Source: Peribacillus deserti (GTDB taxonomy: Bacteria; Bacillota; Bacilli; Bacillales; DSM-1321). From it: 64,000 nucleotides of DNA. The notes beneath the pieces were generated by a model that was not told the DNA's origin, did not search any database, and saw nothing but the letters and a program-made list of their open reading frames with translations. A program made the position numbers and the translations under genes. Each line of letters opens with the position of its first letter. Within the stretch, counting starts at the first letter, position 1. Location of the stretch: NCBI RefSeq assembly GCF_016909175.1, contig NZ_JAFBFI010000008.1:120114-184113 (forward strand). Direction: 5' to 3'. Shown one piece after another: positions 26,797 through 33,462 of the stretch.

Positions 26797-27411
26797 TTGA
26801 ATATAGAAAAGAAGCTGGGGTTAGTAGTGGATGTGGAAACGACCGGGTTAGGGCCTGATCGGGATGAGATTATTGAGCTTGCCTTAAAGCTTTTCTCCTA
26901 CCGGGAGGATACTGGGGAGGTAATAGAAATTATTGAAAAAGATTCTTTCCTAAGGGAGCCTCTTTCCATAACAGCCAAGCGAAACTATAGCGGTGCATAC
27001 AGAATCCACGGAATTCCTTATGAAATGGTTGAAGGAAAAAGATTTTTTGATGAGAAAATAAAAACATATTTTGAGAGAACAGAAACGGTCTTTGCGCATA
27101 ATGCATCATTTGATAGAAGCTTTTTATATCGAATGTACCCTGAGGTGAATGATCTAAAATGGTATTGCACGATGAGAAGCATCCCCTGGAAAGGATACGG
27201 TTTTCCTAACAGCAAGCTATTAACATTGCTGGAAGCGCATGATATCACAAATCATCAGACTCATAGAGCATTAGATGATATTACATATTTAATGGAATTG
27301 TTAAAGCAGACAAGTCCACGGGGTACTTTATATCTTAAAGATGTAATAAGCGGCAGGCCAATGAGAAAGTATCAGCCGGAGCCTCCTAAGAGGAAATCAG
27401 TTTACTATTAA
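26797..27411 (+). CDS. DEDDh 3'-5' exonuclease domain protein, 204 aa
   Basis: The three exonuclease motifs are complete: ExoI (VVDVETTGLG, with Asp and Glu), ExoII (VFAHNASFDRSFL) and ExoIIIepsilon (HRALDDITYLMELL, with His and Asp). Such domains resemble the DnaQ epsilon proofreading subunit and act alone on single-stranded DNA or RNA. The start is TTG with AAAGGGTGATG upstream. It is a stand-alone gene without a polymerase or helicase neighbour, so its repair or RNA role is open. Confidence 0.9.
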   Translation: MNIEKKLGLVVDVETTGLGPDRDEIIELALKLFSYREDTGEVIEIIEKDSFLREPLSITAKRNYSGAYRIHGIPYEMVEGKRFFDEKIKTYFERTETVFAHNASFDRSFLYRMYPEVNDLKWYCTMRSIPWKGYGFPNSKLLTLLEAHDITNHQTHRALDDITYLMELLKQTSPRGTLYLKDVISGRPMRKYQPEPPKRKSVYY

Positions 27412-27545
27412 AGAGCGCGGAAGCTAAAATGCTGTTCTAAGCACAGGGATTCGGGTATTTTAGAATTATATAAGAAAAAATTCGGGAAATCATGTATGGC
27501 CCCGATCAAAATGTAAGCACAGCAAGGCCTCTAAATCTGGGATAT

Positions 27546-27560
27546 GGGGGACTGTCCCCA
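27546..27560. repeat. Dispersed GGGGACTGTCCCC element
   Basis: A near-palindrome GGGGGACTGTCCCCA, followed by an A-run and AAGGAG, lies just before gabD and may supply its ribosome site context. Copies are at 25404, 54960, 57004 and 57068. Confidence 0.6.
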
Positions 27561-27579
27561 TAAAAAAGGAGTGATTTTG

Positions 27580-28956
27580 GTGATTAATGTATTGAATCCG
27601 GCTACTGGTGAGGTTGTTGGTTCTGTTCCGAGTGGCGGCAGGGCTGAGGCTCGTGCGGCTGTGGATGCAGCTTTCGAGGCGTTTAAGAGCTGGTCGAGGA
27701 AGACTGCTGGGGAACGCAGTGCATTGCTTATGAAGTGGTTTGAGTTAATTGAGGCACATACTGTGGAAATTGCTGAAATTATGACAAAGGAACAGGGTAA
27801 GCCGTTAAAAGAAGCCATGGGTGAGGTTACCTATGCAAACAGCTTCATTTCCTGGTATGCCGAGGAAGGAAAAAGAGTTTACGGCCAAACCATTCCTGCA
27901 TCTCATCCGAATAAGCGGATTCTTGTCCAGAAACAGCCGGTTGGCGTAATTGCTGCAATTACTCCCTGGAATTTTCCTGCAGCGATGATTACCAGAAAAG
28001 TCGGGCCAGCCTTGGCTGCAGGGTGTACCGCTGTAGTAAAGCCTGCGGAACAGACACCATTAACAGCCATGAAAATGGTAGAGCTTGCCTACGAGGTAGG
28101 AATCCCTAAAGAAGTTCTCCAGGTGGTCACCGGAGATGCTGCTGAAATTGGCGATGCGTGGATGGAAGATACAAGAGTCCGAAAAATCTCATTTACAGGC
28201 TCAACAGAGGTAGGAAAGCTGCTTATGAGAAACGCAGCCCAGACGGTTAAAAAATTATCGCTTGAATTAGGCGGACATGCTCCTTTCATCGTGATGGAGG
28301 ATGCGGATTTAGAGCAGGCTGTACAGGGATTAATTGCTTCTAAATTCCGTAATGCGGGCCAGACCTGTGTTTGTGCGAACCGGGTATATGTTCAAGAGGG
28401 AATAGCCGAAGAGTTTAGCCGGAAATTTGCGGAAGCTGCTTCCAAATTAAAGGTTGGCAACGGCCTTGATGAAGGCACAGACATTGGACCATTGATTGAT
28501 GAACAGGCGATTGAAAAAGTTAATAAGCATATACATGATGCGATAGAAAAAGGCGGCACGGTTATATATGGCGGGGATACTCAGGAAATTTCAGGAAGCG
28601 GCTATTTTGTCCAGCCTGCGGTTATTTCGGGGGCTACGGACGAAATGCTTTGTATGAGTGAAGAAACGTTTGGCCCGCTTGCACCGATTGCTTCCTTTAA
28701 AACAGCCGATGAGGCCGTAGAGCGTGCCAATAATACGATCTATGGATTAGCAGCTTATGTGTTTACTAAAGACCTGAGCCAGGCATTTAAAATGACAGAA
28801 GAGCTTGAATACGGAATTGTAGGATTAAATGACGGGCTGCCATCAGTCGCCCAGGCTCCTTTTGGCGGATACAAACAAAGTGGACTCGGCCGGGAAGGCG
28901 GACATTTCGGTATTGAAGAATATTTGGAAACGAAATACGTTTCAATAGGCTTATAA
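27580..28956 (+). CDS. gabD: Succinate-semialdehyde dehydrogenase
   Basis: The 458-residue aldehyde dehydrogenase oxidises succinate semialdehyde with NAD(P)+. It has AITPWNFPAAMITRK, the coenzyme-binding ISFTGSTEVGK, the Glu in LELGGHAPF and the catalytic Cys in NAGQTCVCANRVY. The C-terminal GGYKQSGLGREGG is complete. The GTG at 27580 follows AAAAAGGAGTG; the longer frame begins inside the palindromic repeat and is unlikely. It stands alone without a GABA transaminase, so the substrate may vary. It ends with a strong terminator. Confidence 0.92.
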   Translation: MINVLNPATGEVVGSVPSGGRAEARAAVDAAFEAFKSWSRKTAGERSALLMKWFELIEAHTVEIAEIMTKEQGKPLKEAMGEVTYANSFISWYAEEGKRVYGQTIPASHPNKRILVQKQPVGVIAAITPWNFPAAMITRKVGPALAAGCTAVVKPAEQTPLTAMKMVELAYEVGIPKEVLQVVTGDAAEIGDAWMEDTRVRKISFTGSTEVGKLLMRNAAQTVKKLSLELGGHAPFIVMEDADLEQAVQGLIASKFRNAGQTCVCANRVYVQEGIAEEFSRKFAEAASKLKVGNGLDEGTDIGPLIDEQAIEKVNKHIHDAIEKGGTVIYGGDTQEISGSGYFVQPAVISGATDEMLCMSEETFGPLAPIASFKTADEAVERANNTIYGLAAYVFTKDLSQAFKMTEELEYGIVGLNDGLPSVAQAPFGGYKQSGLGREGGHFGIEEYLETKYVSIGL

Positions 28957-28966
28957 TATTGCAAAG

Positions 28967-29008
28967 AAATCTGACCCTATTTCAATAAAATGGGGCCAGA
29001 TTTTTTTA
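28967..29008 (+). terminator. Terminator after gabD
   Basis: AAATCTGACCC and GGGCCAGATTT are followed by a T-run. Confidence 0.85.
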
Positions 29009-29011
29009 TTT

Positions 29012-29500
29012 AAGCTGCAACTCAGGTTTAATCCAGATTTCACGGAAATCCGCCCATCAAATGAATTCAGTGATACACCTTCAAGCAGTCCATGATATCG
29101 CTTCATTTTATCGGAATGATAATTAAAGGTAAAAATCTGTTCATCCCAGATCCAATCTTCTATTTCCTGAATCAGCTGTCGCCTTTTTTCAAGAGAAGGT
29201 TCACCAATAAACTGTTTTAGCTTATGGTCGGCCAGGACATGGTATTCCTCATTTAAAAAGCGATGAATGAAAAAGCTGATATCCTTAAAGCGGCAGCTAA
29301 TGAAAAATCAATGGCTGGAAGATTTCTCCCATTAATATAAAATCTGCTTGTTCAGTTTCAGTTTCTTCGTAAAATTTAGATATGGAGAAGGGTCTAAGAT
29401 CAATGTTAATGCCGAGAGATAAGCAAACATTTCTAATGTACTTTAAAGTGATCTGCGGTAAACAAATATCTATCATGGAGATTTTGGTTACTATTCATAT
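29012..29500 (-). pseudogene. Decayed SgrR-type regulator/solute-binding protein
   Basis: On the reverse strand separate frames can be joined. One reads CLSLGINIDLRPFSISKFYE followed by ETEQADFILMGEIFQP. Another reads AIDFSLAAALRISAFSF. A third reads HRFLNEEYHVLADHKLKQFI ... RYHGLLEGVSLNSFDGRISV. The order and wording fit the C-terminal solute-binding half of SgrR-family regulators (ADI-x-GE, then GVxLNSxGxxDFKS). Two or more frameshifts separate the parts, and the N-terminal HTH is not found. The intact MFS transporter lies divergently next to it, a common SgrR partner. The regulator is lost. Confidence 0.7.
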
Positions 29501-29547
29501 TCCTCATATGTTATATTTAGCAAGACGAAATATTTGTCCGGAAAATG

Positions 29548-29576
29548 AATCTTCTGCTAAAGAGAAGATTTTTTTT
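29548..29576 (+). terminator. Terminator-like hairpin before MFS gene
   Basis: AATCTTCT and AGAAGATT form a perfect 8-bp stem with a 7-nt loop, followed by a run of Ts. It points towards the MFS gene, 94 bp before its start. It could end leftward-decayed transcription or act as an attenuator. Confidence 0.7.
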
Positions 29577-29669
29577 ATTGGCTGTCTTGGCAGATAGGGC
29601 ATGTATTTTTTAGCCCAATGAAGGAATCACTGTTAAACAGGGTTCTATTTGTAAAGGGAAGGGATCTTA

Positions 29670-30869
29670 ATGACTATTGTAAAGAAAGACCGTTTATGGA
29701 CGAAATCGTTTATTATGCTTATGATTGGAAACTTGTTTGTTTTTATGTCTTTTCAGATGCTGATTCCAACTCTTCCCCCTTATATTAAATCTCTCGGAGC
29801 CTCTGGTCTGGAAATAGGACTTGTTACTTCCCTATTCTCGATTGGCGCAGTATTAGTTCGGCCATTTATCGGTTATATGCTGGAGTATAAAGCCAGAAAA
29901 GGTTTGGTGCTGACAGGCGCTGCGGCATTGCTGCTGATTACTTTAATTTATCCATTATCACAGATTGTAATGATTTTTTTGGCTTTCCGTTTGATTCATG
30001 GGATGGCATGGGGCCTGTCAACTACTGTAAATGCCACGGCAGCCGTTGACATTGTTCCAAACTCCCGGATTGGAGAGGGAATGGGCTATTTTGGTTTGTC
30101 TGTAACGATCGGCATGATTGTAGCACCCAGCCTCGGAATTTTCTTGTTCAAAATTACGTCATTTACGAACTTGATCTATATTTCTGGAATCTTAGGAGTT
30201 ATTGCATTCATTCTTCTCGCAGTGGTACATTATCAAACACCGGCAGCAGTAAGAAACATGAAGAAATCCGATTTGAAATTCTCTTACCTTGGGTCGCTCA
30301 TTGAAAAAAACAGCTGGTACCCATCTTTCATCACCTTTACAGCTACATTTGGATACGGTGCTATTGTGACTTTTATTGTGATATTTAGTGAAGAAAGAGG
30401 AATTGATCAAATCTTTCTTTTTTATTTGTTTAATGCTTTAATGGCTTCTATTATCCGTCCCATTTCGGGAAAATGGTTTGATAAAAGAGGACCGGGTGGA
30501 CTGGTCGAAATTTGCCTGTTCATTACATTTGCCGGCATTTGGACTCTTTCCTTATCACACTCAAATATTGGTATAGCTGCTGCAGGTATCTTGTTCGGAA
30601 TCGGCTGGGGTTCTTTAATTCCGACTCTTCAATCATGGACTCTTTCCAGGACTCCGCAGGAACGCAGGGGAGTCGCTAATGGTATGTATTTTTCCGCAAT
30701 TGACCTAGGAATCGGGGCAGGAGGATTAGTATTTGGTTTATTAGCTAACTACTTCGAGATTGGAACGCTTTTCCAAATGTCGAGTGCGTTTATTCTTATT
30801 GCCGTTGTTCTTGTTGCGGTTGAGGCCAGGAAAAGTAAAATACAGAAGTATCATCGACTTTCAAATTAA
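29670..30869 (+). CDS. MFS transporter, 399 aa
   Basis: Twelve membrane helices are predicted by eye. The signature of the major facilitator drug/sugar exporter group appears in LPPYIKSLGASGLEIGLVTS and the following GAVLVRPFIGYMLEYKARK, and again around RPISGKWFDKRGP. Such proteins export small molecules by proton antiport. The ATG follows AAGGGAAGGG. An SgrR-like pseudogene and a terminator-like hairpin lie upstream, so the original control may be lost. The substrate is unknown. Confidence 0.85.
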   Translation: MTIVKKDRLWTKSFIMLMIGNLFVFMSFQMLIPTLPPYIKSLGASGLEIGLVTSLFSIGAVLVRPFIGYMLEYKARKGLVLTGAAALLLITLIYPLSQIVMIFLAFRLIHGMAWGLSTTVNATAAVDIVPNSRIGEGMGYFGLSVTIGMIVAPSLGIFLFKITSFTNLIYISGILGVIAFILLAVVHYQTPAAVRNMKKSDLKFSYLGSLIEKNSWYPSFITFTATFGYGAIVTFIVIFSEERGIDQIFLFYLFNALMASIIRPISGKWFDKRGPGGLVEICLFITFAGIWTLSLSHSNIGIAAAGILFGIGWGSLIPTLQSWTLSRTPQERRGVANGMYFSAIDLGIGAGGLVFGLLANYFEIGTLFQMSSAFILIAVVLVAVEARKSKIQKYHRLSN

Positions 30870-30991
30870 CCCGATAAAAGGCTGCCTCGAGGCGGAAATC
30901 AAACATTGCATAAAAACAAAAGAGATTTATGCTATTTTAAAAAAATGTTATATAATATATTCACATTATAATTTTTGGAGGGTGAGCTTCA

Positions 30992-31807
30992 TTGGCCTCG
31001 GTAAAAGAAATTGCAGAACATCTTAAAAAAAATGCGCCTCAGCTCGCCAATGAGCTTGTGGATGATATAGCTCAAAGATTTAAAGTTGATGTACCAAAAA
31101 GTGAAATCGATCATGCGAAAGTCATATATACAGAATTCTTAGGCTTCCTGGGAGAGCTGCTTCCTTGTAAGGAGGAAAGGGTTCCAGAAGGACTACTGAA
31201 GTGGAGTAAAGATAACGGAGAAAGAGAAGCTGCTAATAAGGGAAAGATGTCCGATATCATCAGTCGATACCCAGATACGAGGATCGTTTTCACTGAGCAG
31301 ATTTCAAAAATCTGCCTCGAATATGGATTATCTCCTGACGAGCTAGTTACGATTATTACTAGAGTGAACTATTTCCTGGATCTAAGTATTAATGAAACCG
31401 TATTCGCGTTTGAACGCTATACAGACCAGCTGATTAAACGGGTTCAAGAGGAAGTGAATTATCTTTCTGCTCCGGTAGTACCGATTCAGGATGGAATTGC
31501 CATACTTCCATTGATTGGTTCTATTGATATCGATAGAGCTGCCTTGATATTAGAGAAAGTAGTTCCCAAGGTTACACGCCTAAAAGTGAATTGCCTGATC
31601 CTGGATTTTTCGGGGATCTTAACAATCGATGCTGCTATCGCTAAACATATCTTTGATATTCACAATGTCCTTCGCCTGATCGGCGTTGAAACAATAGCTA
31701 CCGGTATCCGTCCGGACTTAGCTCAATTGGTAGTCAGCGGTGGAATCAATCTTACTGCTATCACTTCATTTGCTACAGTGAGGCAGGCAATTGACAGTAT
31801 GAAATAA
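30992..31807 (+). CDS. RsbR paralogue (RsbR_N + STAS), RsbRD-like
   Basis: The 271-residue protein has an N-terminal globin-like helical half (1-145, IAEHLKKNAPQLANELVDDI) and a C-terminal STAS domain (about 160-270). The STAS contains LILDFSGILTIDAAIAKHIF, then GIRPDLAQLVVSGGINL. This layout marks the stressosome co-antagonists RsbRA-RD, which sense stress upstream of sigma-B. Compared with RsbRA from memory, the threonine in VDT is Ala and the one in AQT is Leu, so both phosphorylated positions seem absent. It starts at TTG after GGAGGGTGAG and stands alone without rsbST. Confidence 0.85.
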   Translation: MASVKEIAEHLKKNAPQLANELVDDIAQRFKVDVPKSEIDHAKVIYTEFLGFLGELLPCKEERVPEGLLKWSKDNGEREAANKGKMSDIISRYPDTRIVFTEQISKICLEYGLSPDELVTIITRVNYFLDLSINETVFAFERYTDQLIKRVQEEVNYLSAPVVPIQDGIAILPLIGSIDIDRAALILEKVVPKVTRLKVNCLILDFSGILTIDAAIAKHIFDIHNVLRLIGVETIATGIRPDLAQLVVSGGINLTAITSFATVRQAIDSMK

Positions 31808-31815
31808 CAAAAAAT

Positions 31816-31853
31816 CGAGCAGGGCCTTCATTTTTTTGATGAAGGCTCTTTTG
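31816..31853 (+). terminator. Terminator after RsbR paralogue
   Basis: GGCCTTCAT and ATGAAGGCT flank a T-rich loop and are followed by CTTTT. Confidence 0.85.
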
Positions 31854-31978
31854 TATGGCTGTTAGTTAAACCAGTATATGATTTCGATTAATGGCTGCCC
31901 GGCCTCAATTGAGTGCGGCCAAACTTAATTAGTGTTGAAAAATGAAATTTAAGAAGGGATCTTCAAATTCGAGAAGGA

Positions 31979-32128
31979 TTACGCCTGCTTTTGTGTGTTA
32001 AAGAATGGGTTGCAGCCGATCAGCTTCCTCACTTCAGGAGTCATTTGAACAGTACCTGTTTTTTTTACTCCAGCTGGAATATTCAGCGTACCGCTTCCAT
32101 CATAATAAATAGGTTTTTGTTGTTCCAT
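31979..32128 (-). CDS. 49-residue conserved-looking small protein
   Basis: On the reverse strand, ATG at 32128 opens a frame that begins MEQQKPIYYDGSGTLNIPAG and ends CNPFFNTQKQA with TAA at 31979. GTGAGGTCAGGG lies upstream as a fair ribosome site. The composition (one Cys, Pro/Gly turns, Lys/Thr-rich) looks like protein, not random DNA, and the frame has no rare-codon run. It is short enough to be missed by a 60-codon cutoff. I do not know its family. It lies 40 bp downstream of a small membrane gene on the same strand and may be co-transcribed with it. Confidence 0.6.
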   Translation of the reverse strand: MEQQKPIYYDGSGTLNIPAGVKKTGTVQMTPEVRKLIGCNPFFNTQKQA

Positions 32129-32168
32129 ATCCCTGACCTCACTTATATATTTTTAATAGGGCAGTCAA

Positions 32169-32567
32169 CTAAGCAATTTCTTTTTTTGAGGCAGAATGAG
32201 CAGTATCCTTAAGTTTAAAAAGAACATTAATCACAAAGCAGACTATCCCAATAGACATGATACTCGCGCCTATTGCAATGACAGGTTCTGCGGAAGTTAC
32301 TCCAGACTCAATTAAAATCAAACCAGCCATCATGATGGGAAGCCCAATATTATGCAGCCAGAAATGAGTCTTCCCAAGCCTGTTCTCTGCAATAGCAGGG
32401 AACAGATAATAAATGATTCCAGCCAGAGCCAGCGAAGTCCAGCCTAATAGATTTATATGCGCATGCGAAGGCGCATACTGAAACTTAAGAGTACTAGACA
32501 TAAAAATACCAAAACTAATCCCTATAAAAAAATAAACTACCGAGATTTTTAGGAACTTTATACCCAT
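32169..32567 (-). CDS. Small haem-copper-oxidase-like membrane protein, 132 aa
   Basis: The protein has four hydrophobic helices and the motif APSHAHINLLGWTSLALAGI. The SHAHxNLLG motif occurs in the haem-copper oxidase/CcoN-NorB-like superfamily, but the protein is only about a quarter of the length of a catalytic subunit. Such proteins are often labelled cytochrome-c oxidase in databases. A role in haem binding is possible but unproven. ATG at 32567 follows AGGGAGG. The start and end look complete. Confidence 0.65.
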   Translation of the reverse strand: MGIKFLKISVVYFFIGISFGIFMSSTLKFQYAPSHAHINLLGWTSLALAGIIYYLFPAIAENRLGKTHFWLHNIGLPIMMAGLILIESGVTSAEPVIAIGASIMSIGIVCFVINVLFKLKDTAHSASKKEIA

Positions 32568-32706
32568 GAAGAACCTCCCTTTTTTACTATATACATATAA
32601 GATTATATAGGTATATAGAATTAGTGTATAGGGATTATTTAGAAATTATTGTATTATTTGTATTTATTTTCAAGAGTGTGTACCCGCTTTTTTATCTTAT
32701 CTTTTT

Positions 32707-32790
32707 GAGCTAAAATTCTCAGCGCTAAAAAACCATTCTCTGCGCGAAATCCCAGATTTCAGCGCGAAAGCTTCCAAAGACCTCGCACGA
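32707..32790. repeat. Array B3: [TA]GCGCGAAA at 20-bp period
   Basis: Units at 32721 (AGCGCTAAAA), 32741 (TGCGCGAAAT) and 32761 (AGCGCGAAAG) are exactly 20 bp apart, each preceded by CTC or TTC. Weaker units lie at 32707 and 32783. It is the third site of the TCTGCGCGAA family. Confidence 0.7.
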
Positions 32791-33071
32791 CCACATAAAT
32801 AAACCTCCAAGTTAGGATCAATCCTGCCGGCATTGAATCTGTTAGGTACTACTAGCGCCCATACTCCTATGCGCTTGCCTGGATCAGCCACTTATTAATA
32901 GGTGGAAATAAACCGACAACCTTTGGACACCTCTTTTTGTCGTTAAGGAAGATTTTCGTATATATCATCTGCGCATTATTAGAGTGGCTGCAAAAGGAGT
33001 CAGGATAAAGCCAAATACTCAAATTAGAAAAAGCAGTCTTTAAGTTAAATTAATCACCTAGGTATTAAAAA
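32791..33071. other. Gap with no clear gene; possible coding remnant
   Basis: A frame near 32944-33048 can be read as EDFRIYHLRIIRVAAKGVRI and on to a stop, without start or ribosome site. It looks like an old C-terminus but is unassignable. Nothing else is seen. Confidence 0.3.
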
Positions 33072-33098
33072 AAGTCCTCGAGCAGAGGGCTTTTCTTA
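33072..33098. terminator. Bidirectional terminator-like hairpin
   Basis: GTCCTC and GAGGGC pair with an A-run before and TTTT after, in the gap before the TPR/GTPase gene. Confidence 0.5.
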
Positions 33099-33462
33099 TT
33101 GATTTCAATTTCTGATGAGAAACGGTTTCATGTACCCCCAAACTTTTATCCACTTAGTGAAACTCCTATATCCAGCCAGCCCTCATAAACAAACTTTTTA
33201 TCGCATAAATTGTTTTGAAACGGACTGTGGTGGAAAATAAATAGGTAAGGGCCGGCAAGCGGCCACGTGCAGCCGCTTCGAATAATCCATATGAATTTGA
33301 ATGTACTAGTTACTTTAGACCTGCTATTTTTAAGCTTTTCGTTAAATCTGTATTATTACTGAAACACTTAGAAATATTTTTGTAAAAAAGTTTTGATAGA
33401 ATATGAGGATAATAATTTATTCGTATTGTATTTATTTATTACCTATATTGTGGAGGTTAAAC

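Noticed and set aside
29382..29597. 71-codon plus-strand ORF
   Set aside because: It lies opposite the SgrR-like remnant and ends in the terminator hairpin.
32697..32891. 64-codon ORF in array B3
   Set aside because: It has no ribosome site and crosses the repeat.
32944..33048. Frame reading EDFRIYHLRIIRVAAKGVRI
   Set aside because: It may be an old C-terminus, but lacks a start and no family can be named, so it is only noted.
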